This document shows, piece by piece, positions 38,720-47,986 of a stretch of DNA of 64,000 bases. Origin of the DNA: Bacteroidota bacterium (GTDB taxonomy: Bacteria > Bacteroidota > Bacteroidia > Bacteroidales > JACABE01); NCBI GenBank assembly GCA_013377005.1, contig JACABE010000012.1, forward strand, positions 1 through 64,000. Direction: 5' to 3'. Each line of letters starts with the position of its first letter. The first letter of the stretch is position 1. The notes beneath the pieces are model-generated. The model saw only the letters and a program-made list of their open reading frames with translations. It was not told the origin of the DNA and did not search any database. The position numbers and the translations under genes were made by a program.

Positions 38720-39337
38720 ATGGCAGAATTAAACACCGAAGGAAAAGGTGGTAAACATAAAGGGAAATCTAAAAAGGTTTCAACAAGGGTGGATCTTACC
38801 CCAATGGTTGACTTAGCTTTCTTACTGATTACTTTTTTTATGCTTACAACTTCAATGTTAAAGCCTCAAACAATGGAGCTTGCAATGCCTTCAAAAGATA
38901 CACCTACGGATCCTCCAAAACTTAAACAATCATTAGCGGTAACCGTTATCCTAGGTAAAGATAATAAAGTGTTCTATTTTTTTGGAGCTAAAGATGAGAA
39001 AACAGGTGCTGATCCCAAAATTGAAACGACTGATTTTGGTCCTAATGGAATCAGAAAAGTTCTATTAGATAGAAACAGGGAAATTATTGTGAAAGTTGAT
39101 GAATTGCGAAAGCAAAATGCAGATAGAAAAATATCTGATGACACACTTAAAGTGAGAATTAACCGCGAAAAATCTGTTAAAACTGCTCCTATGGTTTTGA
39201 TAAAAGCTACCGATGATTCATCCTATAAAAATTTAGTAGATATACTCGATGAAATGATGATTTGCAATATTGGCAAATATGCTATTATTGATATTACACC
39301 TGAAGATCTAGCTAAAATAAAAACGTTGAACCTCTAA
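38720..39337 (+). CDS. exbD: ExbD/TolR-type biopolymer transport protein (second copy)
   Basis: 205 residues. The transmembrane helix carries the conserved Asp (VDLTPMVDLAFLLITFFMLTTSML), and the periplasmic domain is long. Two tandem ExbD genes between exbB and tonB are typical of Bacteroidota TonB systems. It lies 12 bases before tonB. Confidence 0.92.
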   Translation: MAELNTEGKGGKHKGKSKKVSTRVDLTPMVDLAFLLITFFMLTTSMLKPQTMELAMPSKDTPTDPPKLKQSLAVTVILGKDNKVFYFFGAKDEKTGADPKIETTDFGPNGIRKVLLDRNREIIVKVDELRKQNADRKISDDTLKVRINREKSVKTAPMVLIKATDDSSYKNLVDILDEMMICNIGKYAIIDITPEDLAKIKTLNL

Positions 39338-39349
39338 AAATTAAAAGTC

Positions 39350-40156
39350 ATGTCAGATAAAGTAAATATCTATTCAGATGAATGGTGCGATATGGTTTTT
39401 GCAAATAAAAACCATGAATATGGGGCTTTTGTTCTAAGAAAAGGTTCATCAAGACGACATTTGAGAGCAATATTAATAGCAGTAATATTTTTTACGTTGG
39501 CGGTAAGTTCTCCTGTAATTTTAAAAACAATACTTCCTGAGAAAAAAGTTGCCTTTGATGAAGTAACAAAAATAACAGATGTTAAACTTGATAAACCTAA
39601 AGAGGATAAAGTAATAATAGAAGAAGAACAGCCAATTTCAAAAAGTACAATTCAATTTGTACCTCCTGTTATTAAAGCTGATGAAGACGTTCCTGATGAT
39701 GTAGAAATTAAAACACAAGATGATTTATCACAATCAAAAGAAATTATTTCTACTACAACATTTAAAGGAGATGATGTAAATGGTGTTGATCCAAGTGAAC
39801 TTAATACTAATCAAAAAATTGCGGATGACGGTGGCGAAGGTACTCCATTTACAATTGTGGAACAACAACCGGATTTTCCAGGTGGAGAAGCAGAAATGAA
39901 AAAATTCTTGCTTCAGAATATGAAATACCCAACTATGGCCAGAGAATCTGGAATAGAAGGTACTGTTTTTGTAACATTTGTTGTTAGTAAATCTGGGAAA
40001 ATTTCAAGTATTAAAATACTTCGTGGTATCGGAGGTGGTTGCGATGAAGAAGCAATTCGAGTAATCAAAATGATGCCGGAATGGAAACCAGGTAAACAAA
40101 ATGGACAGGCTGTTCCTGTTCAGTTTAACATGCCAATCAAATTTTCTTTGCAATAA
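39350..40156 (+). CDS. tonB: TonB energy-transducing protein
   Basis: 268 residues. A cytoplasmic ~40-residue N terminus precedes one transmembrane helix (~38-60). An acidic/Pro-containing periplasmic linker leads to a C-terminal TonB domain (~175-268: QPDFPGGEAEMKKFLLQNMKYPTMARESGIEGTVFVTFVV...MPEWKPGKQNGQAVPVQFNMPIKF). It transmits the ExbBD force to outer-membrane receptors. The stop overlaps the next start (TAATG). Confidence 0.95.
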   Translation: MSDKVNIYSDEWCDMVFANKNHEYGAFVLRKGSSRRHLRAILIAVIFFTLAVSSPVILKTILPEKKVAFDEVTKITDVKLDKPKEDKVIIEEEQPISKSTIQFVPPVIKADEDVPDDVEIKTQDDLSQSKEIISTTTFKGDDVNGVDPSELNTNQKIADDGGEGTPFTIVEQQPDFPGGEAEMKKFLLQNMKYPTMARESGIEGTVFVTFVVSKSGKISSIKILRGIGGGCDEEAIRVIKMMPEWKPGKQNGQAVPVQFNMPIKFSLQ

Positions 40157-40401
40157 TGGAAATACAAAACGACAAAAAAGGACAATGGAAAAATATATTA
40201 CATAAAATGCTCGAAAAATTAGCTTATGTAATGGTTGTCTTTTATTTCGTTTTATCTCTTTTTTTGATGCTTACTAATATATTTTCCGCATCACTGAATC
40301 CTATTCAAAGGTATTCAGTGGGCGGAATTTTATTTATTTATTCAATATTCAGAGCTTATCGTATTTATTTATCACAAAAAGAAACCAATGAAAATAAATA
40401 A
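40156..40401 (+). CDS. Small two-helix membrane protein of the TonB operon
   Basis: 81 residues: a basic N terminus, two transmembrane helices (~22-45 and ~53-70) and a short polar tail. Its start overlaps the tonB stop and its end overlaps the next gene by 14 bases, so it is firmly inside the operon. I know similar unnamed proteins at this place in Bacteroidota; the function is unknown. Confidence 0.75.
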   Translation: MEIQNDKKGQWKNILHKMLEKLAYVMVVFYFVLSLFLMLTNIFSASLNPIQRYSVGGILFIYSIFRAYRIYLSQKETNENK

Positions 40402-41341
40402 ATTTCCAATTTATCCTTATCTATTATTTTTATTATCTTTAATCTTTGTAATATCCTGTAATTCAAAGCAACAATATAGTGATACTCCAACTACAGGGTC
40501 AATTTCTATTGCCGTTGATGAAACTTTTAAACCCATTGCACAAGCAGAAATTGATGTTTTTCAGGCTATTTATAATTCTACTTCGATAAAGCCATCTTAC
40601 GATAACGAAAATCTAGCATTTAAGAAACTACTTAATGATAGTGTTAGAATGATAATTTGTTCTAGAAAATTATATCAGTTTGAAAAAGATATCTTTGAAA
40701 AGAAGAAATTTTACCCCAAAGAAATAAAAATTGCAACTGATGCTATTGCTTTAATTGTTAACCCTTCAAACAAAGATACTATCATTAGTATTGACAATTT
40801 AAAAGATATTTTAAATGGGAAAATTACAAGCTGGAAGCAAATTTATCCAACTTCAAAATTAGGGAAAATTACGTTGGTATTTGATAATCAGAATTCAAGT
40901 ACTGTTCACTATTTAATTGATTCTGTAAGTAAAGGTGATACATTATCTAATACGCTCTCCGCATTAAATATTAATACTGATGTTATAAGCTATGTATCTA
41001 AAAATGCTAATGCGATTGGTATAATTGGCACAAGTTTTGTAAGTGATAGAGATGACTCTACATCATTATCATTTTTAAACAGTATTAAAGTAATGTCAGT
41101 CAGCAAAGAACATATAGCAACCTATGAGAATAGTTTTAAACCCTATCAAGCGTATATCGCAACTAAGCAATATCCATTGGTAAGGGATATTTATATTATT
41201 CTTTCAGAACCTCGCACCGGTCTTGCATCTGGATTTACATCTTTTATTACTAGTGATAGAGGACAAAGAATTATTCTTAAATCTGGGATTTTGCCAGCAA
41301 CTAGACCAGTGAGGATTATCAATGTTAATAACGAATTATAA
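40388..41341 (+). CDS. PstS-like substrate-binding lipoprotein
   Basis: 317 residues. A lipoprotein signal (IFVISC, Cys at ~25) precedes a PstS/PBP-like fold: GSISIAVDETFKPIAQAEIDVF, DAIALIVNPSN, ILNGKITSWKQIYP, and a C-terminal EPRTGLASGFTSFITSDRGQRIILKSGILP. No ABC permease or ATPase genes are near, and it sits in a TonB operon. It may therefore bind phosphate or another ligand for a different purpose than classical Pst transport. Confidence 0.85.
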   Translation: MKINKFPIYPYLLFLLSLIFVISCNSKQQYSDTPTTGSISIAVDETFKPIAQAEIDVFQAIYNSTSIKPSYDNENLAFKKLLNDSVRMIICSRKLYQFEKDIFEKKKFYPKEIKIATDAIALIVNPSNKDTIISIDNLKDILNGKITSWKQIYPTSKLGKITLVFDNQNSSTVHYLIDSVSKGDTLSNTLSALNINTDVISYVSKNANAIGIIGTSFVSDRDDSTSLSFLNSIKVMSVSKEHIATYENSFKPYQAYIATKQYPLVRDIYIILSEPRTGLASGFTSFITSDRGQRIILKSGILPATRPVRIINVNNEL

Positions 41342-41353
41342 TAAAAAAACATT

Positions 41354-42988
41354 ATGAACTACCAGAAAAAAACAACAAAATATTCATTAATTAGCATTTT
41401 TATAATTTTGATGTTAAATGTTAGTTTTGTGAATGCTCAATTTGATTCTTATGGCGATAAGCTATTAAAAATGAATCAATTTAAAACAGCAAAATCTTAT
41501 TTTTTACATAAAATAAATGAAAAGCCCAATGATGTTTCAATTCTTTATTATTTAGGTGAAACTTATTATAATCTGGGCAAAACAGATTCTGCAGAGTATT
41601 ATTTTAACAAAGGCATCTCTTTGGTCCCAAATGATATTTACTTAAATATTGGCGTTGGAAAAATTCTTTTGGATAAATCGAATATTTCTGAAGCAAAAAA
41701 ACTGTTTGAAAGAGCTAATTCTTTAGCTAAATATAAGGATGTTACTGTATTATCAACAATAGCAGATGCTTTAATTAGTACAAAGAATAAACAATTTGAT
41801 TTGGCAAACGAATATTTGCTTAAGGCAAAAGAAATTAATAAGACCAAATCTATTATTCACATAGTTTCCGGTGATTTGAATAGTATTCAATTGAATTTAG
41901 GAGAAGCTGCTAATGATTATGAAAGAGCTTTCTATTTTGACCCACAATGTACAGAAGCATATTATAAATTAGGTAGAATTTATAATATTGCAAGAAACTA
42001 TAAAGAAAGTATTAAAGCTTTTGAAAGTGCATTAAAAATAGATTCAGCCTACATTCCCGTTTGGAGAGATTTAGCAGAAATGTACTATGCTTATGGTCAT
42101 TATCAAGAAGCAAGTGATGCTTTTGCTAAATATATTCAGTTAACAGAACCTGATTTAAATGACAATATCCGTTATGCAACTATACTTTACTTTAACAAAG
42201 AATATACAAAATCTTTAACGGAAACAAATAATGCTTTACTTAAAGATCCAAAAAACTTTGTGATGAAAAGATTGAATACTTACAATTTGTATGAAACCAA
42301 TGATTTTACTAAAAGTTTGAGTGCAATAAATGAATTTTTCAAAATAACACCTGAAAGTAAAATAATTGCACAGGATTATGAGTATTACGGCAAAATATTA
42401 AGTAAGAACAATATGGACTCTCTTGCAATTATTGCTTTTGAAAAAACCATCGCAATGGATAGTAGTAAAAAAATGTTTTATGAAAACATTGGTAAGTCTT
42501 ATGATAAATTAAAAAAATATGAAAAAGCTGTTATCGCTTATGAAAAACTGATATCATCAGAAAAAAATCCTTTATCAACTGAATATTTTCAATTGGGTAA
42601 AAGTGCATATTATTCTGGAGCACCTCTTATAAATGCTGAAGACACTCTTAGAAAAATGATTTATTTACAAAAAGCTGATACTTCTTTTTCAAAAGTAATT
42701 GAATTATCACCCAATTCACATTTAGGCTATTTATGGAAAGCACGTATTAATGCATTAATTGACTCTAAAACTACAGTTGGACTTGCAAAGCCATGGTATG
42801 AAAAAGTAATTGCTATATTAGAACTTACCCCCGGTAAAGGTACAAAAGACCTTATAGAAGCCTATGGTTATTTAGGTGTTTATTATATAAAAAATGATGA
42901 TAATAAAACTTCAAAAATATACTGGAATAAAATTTTAGAACTAGATCCAGCGAATGTTGACGCATTAAAATATAAAGATTTTAAATAA
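41354..42988 (+). CDS. Secreted tetratricopeptide-repeat protein
   Basis: 544 residues. A signal peptide (~1-29, ending VNAQ) precedes about a dozen TPR units over most of the length (e.g. VSILYYLGETYYNLGKTDSAEYYF; AYYKLGRIYNIARNYKESIKAFESALKI). It is probably a periplasmic scaffold and the last gene of the exbB-tonB operon before a strong terminator. Conserved at this place in Bacteroidota, role unknown. Confidence 0.85.
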   Translation: MNYQKKTTKYSLISIFIILMLNVSFVNAQFDSYGDKLLKMNQFKTAKSYFLHKINEKPNDVSILYYLGETYYNLGKTDSAEYYFNKGISLVPNDIYLNIGVGKILLDKSNISEAKKLFERANSLAKYKDVTVLSTIADALISTKNKQFDLANEYLLKAKEINKTKSIIHIVSGDLNSIQLNLGEAANDYERAFYFDPQCTEAYYKLGRIYNIARNYKESIKAFESALKIDSAYIPVWRDLAEMYYAYGHYQEASDAFAKYIQLTEPDLNDNIRYATILYFNKEYTKSLTETNNALLKDPKNFVMKRLNTYNLYETNDFTKSLSAINEFFKITPESKIIAQDYEYYGKILSKNNMDSLAIIAFEKTIAMDSSKKMFYENIGKSYDKLKKYEKAVIAYEKLISSEKNPLSTEYFQLGKSAYYSGAPLINAEDTLRKMIYLQKADTSFSKVIELSPNSHLGYLWKARINALIDSKTTVGLAKPWYEKVIAILELTPGKGTKDLIEAYGYLGVYYIKNDDNKTSKIYWNKILELDPANVDALKYKDFK

Positions 42989-43040
42989 TTTTTCTATTTC
43001 AGAATTAAGTTGACTAACTAAAAACATTTTCTTAAAAAAC

Positions 43041-43080
43041 AAATAATAAACCCTGGTCATTTGACTGGGGTTTATTATTT
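43041..43080 (+). terminator. Terminator of the exbB-TPR operon
   Basis: AAATAATAAACCC (43041-43053) pairs perfectly with GGGTTTATTATTT (43068-43080). It separates the TonB operon from the hdr operon. A weak TTG-N15-TAATATTG pattern at 43153-43178 may be the hdr promoter. Confidence 0.8.
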
Positions 43081-43195
43081 ACAACTCATTGAGAGACTTT
43101 ATTCTGTTAAATTTACCTGAAAAATATTAAAAAAATCTAATATTTTTTTTTATTGTTAATAAAAAAACAGTAATATTGTACAAAAAAAATAAACA

Positions 43196-43768
43196 ATGTC
43201 AGATAGTCATAATCATTTAATTGATAACTCCTTATCTGGGAAAATAAAACAGAATGTAGGCGTTTCTTTAGCAAGGTGTTATCAATGTGGAAAATGTTCT
43301 GCTGGTTGTCCGGTTTCTTCAGATATGGATTTTCCACCTAGCCTACTAATTAGAAAACTTCAAACTGGTTTACCTGAACACGAAGAAGAAGTACTTCGTT
43401 CAAAAAGCATTTGGTATTGCCTAACTTGTGAAATGTGTATCAGCCGTTGTCCAATGGAAGTAGATATACCTCCTATGATGGATTATCTGAGGAGTGAATC
43501 ATTAAGATTACATAAAGCAAACCCTGCTGCAAAAAATATTATTAAATTTCATAAAGCTTTTTTGGATTCAATAGAACAAACAGGCAGGTTATATGAAATG
43601 GGATTAATAGTTGATTATAAAGCCAGGGCTCTTAATCTAATACAGGATGTTGCACTGGCACCCAGCATGTTTGCTAAAGGAAAATTGAAAATTATGCCTG
43701 AGTTGATTAAAAATCGCAAAAACATCAAGCAGATTTTCAAGAAAACAATCAACAAAAAGCAAAAGTAA
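43196..43768 (+). CDS. hdrC: HdrC-like iron-sulfur subunit
   Basis: 190 residues. Two classical [4Fe-4S] motifs: Cys28-x2-31-x2-34-x3-Cys38 (CYQCGKCSAGCP) and Cys75-x2-78-x2-81-x3-Cys85 (CLTCEMCISRCP). The C-terminal half is helical with a basic tail. HdrC relays electrons between HdrA and HdrB in heterodisulfide-reductase complexes. It is the first gene of a seven-gene redox operon, 19 bases before hdrB. Confidence 0.93.
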   Translation: MSDSHNHLIDNSLSGKIKQNVGVSLARCYQCGKCSAGCPVSSDMDFPPSLLIRKLQTGLPEHEEEVLRSKSIWYCLTCEMCISRCPMEVDIPPMMDYLRSESLRLHKANPAAKNIIKFHKAFLDSIEQTGRLYEMGLIVDYKARALNLIQDVALAPSMFAKGKLKIMPELIKNRKNIKQIFKKTINKKQK

Positions 43769-43787
43769 ACACTAAATAAGCAAAAAA

Positions 43788-44693
43788 ATGAAACTTGGAT
43801 TTTATCCCGGATGTTCATTGGAAGGAGCTTCCAGAGAATATAACGAATCAGTAATGGCTATTGCAGAAGAGATGGGAATTGAATTGGTTTCCATTCCTGA
43901 TTGGAATTGTTGTGGTGCAACAGCTGCACATAATATGGATAAAGAATTGTCGCTTTCGTTGCCTGCACGTAATCTTGCATTGGCAGAAGAAGCAGGACTA
44001 ACTGAATTGGTTGTTCCATGTGCTGCCTGTTACAGCAGATTCTGTGCTACTCAGCATGAATTAAAGCATGACGAAAATCTTCATAAAAAGATTAATGGTA
44101 TTATTGAAAAAGAATATAAAGGCAATTTACGTATATTAAATGTAATTCAGTTTATTGAAGAATTTATCATTGATAAATTAGAGGATAAAATGAAATTTGA
44201 AATTAATAAAAAGGTAGCTTGTTATTATGGATGTCTTTTAGTTCGTCCAAATAAAGTTTTAAACTTTGATCGTACAGAAGATCCTCAGACCATGGATGCT
44301 GTAATGAAGAAACTAGGTGCTGACTCAATTGATTGGGCTTTTAAAACCGAATGTTGCGGAGCAGGATTTTCTGTTTCTTTTACCGAAACTGTAGGTCGCC
44401 TTTCTGGTCAGATTATTGAAGATGCAGTGCATAGAGGCGCTGAAGCAATGATAGTTGCCTGCCCGATGTGTCATTCTAATTTGGATATGCGACGTCCTGA
44501 AATAGATAAATATAATAAGAAAAAATCAGATATGCCGATAATATATATTACTCAGGCTATCGGACTTGCATTAGGTATCGATAGAAAAAAACTTGGATTA
44601 CAACGCCATTTTGTACCTGTTAAACTTAATGATTTTAAGCCTTATACCAAGAAAACGGAAGTTGAAAATCCACAAAAAATGGAGGTTGAATAA
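43788..44693 (+). CDS. hdrB: HdrB-like catalytic subunit with two CCG domains
   Basis: 301 residues. Two CCG cysteine-rich domains: GCSLEGASREYNES...WNCCGATAAH...CAACYSRF, and CYYGCLLVRP...TECCGAGFS...CPMCHSNLDM. Both are intact, so two noncubane [4Fe-4S] clusters can form. In methanogens these cleave CoM-S-S-CoB; in bacteria the disulfide or other acceptor differs. The stop overlaps the hdrA start (TAATG). A GGAGGT inside the last codons lies 6 bases before the hdrA ATG. Confidence 0.93.
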   Translation: MKLGFYPGCSLEGASREYNESVMAIAEEMGIELVSIPDWNCCGATAAHNMDKELSLSLPARNLALAEEAGLTELVVPCAACYSRFCATQHELKHDENLHKKINGIIEKEYKGNLRILNVIQFIEEFIIDKLEDKMKFEINKKVACYYGCLLVRPNKVLNFDRTEDPQTMDAVMKKLGADSIDWAFKTECCGAGFSVSFTETVGRLSGQIIEDAVHRGAEAMIVACPMCHSNLDMRRPEIDKYNKKKSDMPIIYITQAIGLALGIDRKKLGLQRHFVPVKLNDFKPYTKKTEVENPQKMEVE

Positions 44694-46693
44694 TGGCACG
44701 AATAGGAGTTTTTATTTGTCACTGCGGTGAAAATATTAGTGCAACAGTTGATTGTGCTAAAGTTGCTGAAGCTGCTGCGAAATTTCCAGGAGTTGTTCAT
44801 AGCATAGATTATAAATATATGTGTTCTGATCCCGGACAGACATTGGTTGGGAATGCAATAAAAGAACATAATCTCACAGGAGTGGTTGTTTCCGCTTGTT
44901 CTCCTCGTATGCACGAACCAACGTTCAGAAGAGCTTGTGCTGAAGCAGGATTAAATCCTTATCAGTGTGAAATGGCAAATCTTCGCGAACATTGCTCTTG
45001 GGTTCATGAAAGAAATGAAAAAACAGATGACAAAGCTATTGACCTTGTCAGAATGTTGGTTGAAAAAGTAAAAAGAAACAATGCTTTGCAACCAATTAAG
45101 GTTCCTGTTACCAAAACCGCTTTGGTTATTGGAGGTGGAGTCGCAGGTATTCAGGCTGCATTGGATATTGCCAATGCCGGACATAAAGTTATTATGGTTG
45201 AACGTGAACCTTCAATTGGTGGACACATGTCACAATTAAGTGAAACTTTCCCGACCTTAGACTGTTCTCAGTGTATTTTAACACCGAGGATGGTAGAAGT
45301 TGCTCAGAATCCAAATATCAAGCTATATACTTATGCTGAAATAGAAAGTGTTGAAGGATTTGTTGGGAACTTCATTGTTAAAATCAGGAAAAAAGCCAAA
45401 AGCATTGACGAAAGCAAATGTAATGGTTGCGGTTTATGTACAACTAAATGTCCTAATAAAAAGAATCCCAATGAGTTTGAATTAGGAATGGCAAAAAGAC
45501 CGGCAATCTATGTTCCTTTTCCACAAGCAGTTCCTAATATTCCAGTTATTGATAAAACACAATGCACATATTATAAAACAGGCAAATGTAAAATCTGCGA
45601 AAAAGTATGTCAAGCAAATGCTATTCAGTTCGATCAACAGGACGAAATTATTGAAGTTCCTGTTGGTGCTATTGCTATTTGCACTGGATTTGATATTAAG
45701 AAAACTGATTTCTTCCCTGAATACGGATATGGCAAACATAAAGATATTATTGATGGATTACAGTTTGAAAGGCTGGCATCTGCATCAGGACCAACTGCCG
45801 GAGAAATCCGCAGACCATCTGATGGTCAGGTTCCAAAAAAAATAGTATTCGTTGCTTGTGCCGGTTCACGTGATCCTGCTAAAGGTATAGAATATTGCTC
45901 TAAAATTTGCTGTATGTATACAGCAAAACATGCGATTCTTTACAAACACAAAGTGCATGATGGTACTGCATATATTTTCTATATGGATATCAGAGCTGCC
46001 GGTAAAAATTATGATGAATTTACTCGTCGTGCCATCGAAGAAGATGATGCAAAATATATCCGAGGTAGAGTTTCAAAAATTTACGAACGCGATGGAAAAC
46101 TAATTGTAGTAGGAGCTGATACTTTAATGGGTGCTCAGACAGTTGAAATTGAAGCTGACATGGTTGTTTTGGCTACTGCAGGTGTTGCTAATCAGGGAGC
46201 TGAAAAATTGGCTCAAATACTTCACGTGTCTTATGATCAACATAAATTCTTTTCTGAAGCTCATCCTAAACTAAAACCTGTTGAAACCAATACTGCCGGT
46301 ATTTACCTAGCAGGTGCCTGCCAGTCACCAAAGGATATTCCTGAATCAGTGGCTGCTGCATCAGGTGTTGCAGGTAAGATTTCTTGTCTGTTCTCAAACA
46401 GCGAACTTACGCGTGAACCACTTATTGCAGTTGTTGACAGATTAGCTCCGCCTCAATATTCTTCTTGTACAGGTTGTTTTATGTGTCAATCGGTTTGTCC
46501 TTACAATGCAATTGAAAGGGAAGAAATTAAAGACAGAAACGGGAATTTAGTAAAACAACTTGCATTCATTAATCCTGGTTTGTGTCAGGGTTGTGGAACT
46601 TGTGTTGCTGTATGTAAATCTAAATCAATAGATATTGAAGGTTATACCAACTCTCAGATGTATTCGGAGGTTGATGCACTTTTAAATTTTTAA
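44693..46693 (+). CDS. hdrA: HdrA-like flavin-bifurcating subunit
   Basis: 666 residues with standard HdrA architecture. An N-terminal Cys-containing domain (GVFICHCGENI) leads to a thioredoxin-reductase-like FAD domain from ~142 (ALVIGGGVAGIQAALDIANAGHKVIMVERE). An inserted ferredoxin (CNGCGLCTTKCP; CKICEKVCQ) follows, then a C-terminal two-cluster ferredoxin (CTGCFMCQSVCP, CQGCGTCVAVCK). The FAD is where electron bifurcation takes place in characterised complexes. All expected cysteines appear present. Confidence 0.95.
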   Translation: MARIGVFICHCGENISATVDCAKVAEAAAKFPGVVHSIDYKYMCSDPGQTLVGNAIKEHNLTGVVVSACSPRMHEPTFRRACAEAGLNPYQCEMANLREHCSWVHERNEKTDDKAIDLVRMLVEKVKRNNALQPIKVPVTKTALVIGGGVAGIQAALDIANAGHKVIMVEREPSIGGHMSQLSETFPTLDCSQCILTPRMVEVAQNPNIKLYTYAEIESVEGFVGNFIVKIRKKAKSIDESKCNGCGLCTTKCPNKKNPNEFELGMAKRPAIYVPFPQAVPNIPVIDKTQCTYYKTGKCKICEKVCQANAIQFDQQDEIIEVPVGAIAICTGFDIKKTDFFPEYGYGKHKDIIDGLQFERLASASGPTAGEIRRPSDGQVPKKIVFVACAGSRDPAKGIEYCSKICCMYTAKHAILYKHKVHDGTAYIFYMDIRAAGKNYDEFTRRAIEEDDAKYIRGRVSKIYERDGKLIVVGADTLMGAQTVEIEADMVVLATAGVANQGAEKLAQILHVSYDQHKFFSEAHPKLKPVETNTAGIYLAGACQSPKDIPESVAAASGVAGKISCLFSNSELTREPLIAVVDRLAPPQYSSCTGCFMCQSVCPYNAIEREEIKDRNGNLVKQLAFINPGLCQGCGTCVAVCKSKSIDIEGYTNSQMYSEVDALLNF

Positions 46694-46738
46694 ATATTAG
46701 GAAATAAACAGAAACTTAAAATTTAAACAGATTTTAAA

Positions 46739-47176
46739 ATGTCAGAATTTGAACCAAAAATAGTAGCTTTTGTATGTAACTGGTGCACTTATGCTGGTGC
46801 CGATCTTACAGGTACAAGCAGAATAAAGTATTCTTCAAATGTCAGAATTGTTCGGTTTCCATGCACCGGAAGAATTGATTATATGTTGTTAACCAAAGCA
46901 TTTGCTGGTGGTGCCGATGGTATCATTGTTTCGGGTTGTCATCCTAATGATTGTCACTATACTTCAGGGAATTTTTATGCTCGTCGTCGTTGGATGGTTT
47001 TCAGAAGGTTATGCGATTTTATGGGTATAGATACACGCCGTATTATTTTTTCATGGGTTTCTGCTGCCGAAGGTGCAAAATGGGCACAGATTGTTAATTC
47101 TGCAAATGAAGAGTTCAAGAAATTAGGCCCTTATGAAAATTATCATAAATTATCCACACAAGAAATTTTTGAATAA
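46739..47176 (+). CDS. flxD: MvhD/FlxD-like [2Fe-2S] subunit
   Basis: 145 residues. MvhD-family motifs: VAFVCNWCTYAGADL, RFPCTGRID and VSGCHPNDCHY, with cysteines for one [2Fe-2S] cluster. It passes electrons from the NAD(P)H-oxidising module to HdrA. It is free-standing here, not fused to HdrA. 45 bases after hdrA and 3 before flxC. Confidence 0.92.
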   Translation: MSEFEPKIVAFVCNWCTYAGADLTGTSRIKYSSNVRIVRFPCTGRIDYMLLTKAFAGGADGIIVSGCHPNDCHYTSGNFYARRRWMVFRRLCDFMGIDTRRIIFSWVSAAEGAKWAQIVNSANEEFKKLGPYENYHKLSTQEIFE

Positions 47177-47179
47177 ATC

Positions 47180-47983
47180 ATGGAAGAAATTAAAAAAATA
47201 GCAAAACAATTATTATCAGAGAATAAAGTTCAGATGGTAATTGGATTTGAGAAAGGGACAGCCAATAAAGTAAGACCTGCTTTCTTCACAAAACCTGATG
47301 ATGTTGAAAAACTGATATATAATGAAGCCTGTATTCATAATCTGGCTTTGTATCTCAAAAAAGATATTTGTCATCATGTTTCTAATGTAGCAATAGTTGC
47401 AAATCCAAATGTAGTAAGGAGTATTATTCAACTTGCATCAGAAAATCAGGTTAAAGAAGAAAAAGTTACTATTATAGGAATTTCTTTTGAAGGTAAAAGT
47501 ATTGGTATTCTCGATTTTAAAGCTGCGGAAGAATTTGCAAAAACACAGCCTAAAGGCTTAAAACCTGAGGATAGAGCTTTTATCGAAAAAGTTCAGGCAA
47601 TGCCTATGGAAGAGCGTTTTAATTACTGGGTTGAAACTTTCAGTACCTGTGTAAAATGTTATGCATGCAGAGCTTCATGTCCGATGTGTTACTGCGGAAA
47701 ATGTAATGTTGAAACCAATAATCCTCAATGGATACCTGTTGCTTCGCATAAATATGGAAACTTAGAATGGCATATCATGCGTGCGATGCATCTTGCCGGA
47801 AGATGTATTAATTGCGGCGAATGCACTCGTGCTTGCCCTGTGGATATTCCGCTGAATATGCTTTCTTATATGCTTACGGATTTCGTAATGGATGAATTTC
47901 ATGCCGAAGCAGGATTAAGTGCAACGTATGCACCTGCTCTTTCTTCTTATACAAATATTGATAAAGAAAATTTTATTAAATAG
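47180..47983 (+). CDS. flxC: FlxC-like iron-sulfur protein
   Basis: 267 residues. An N-terminal alpha/beta domain (~1-140) precedes two clusters: CVKCYACRASCPMCYCGKC (~162-180, extra cysteines) and CINCGECTRACPVDIP (~209). It resembles FlxC and related hydrogenase/coenzyme-F420-reducing beta-type proteins. In Flx-Hdr complexes it is part of the electron path from FlxA. Adjacent genes are spaced by only 3 bases on each side. Confidence 0.82.
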   Translation: MEEIKKIAKQLLSENKVQMVIGFEKGTANKVRPAFFTKPDDVEKLIYNEACIHNLALYLKKDICHHVSNVAIVANPNVVRSIIQLASENQVKEEKVTIIGISFEGKSIGILDFKAAEEFAKTQPKGLKPEDRAFIEKVQAMPMEERFNYWVETFSTCVKCYACRASCPMCYCGKCNVETNNPQWIPVASHKYGNLEWHIMRAMHLAGRCINCGECTRACPVDIPLNMLSYMLTDFVMDEFHAEAGLSATYAPALSSYTNIDKENFIK

Positions 47984-47986
47984 GTT

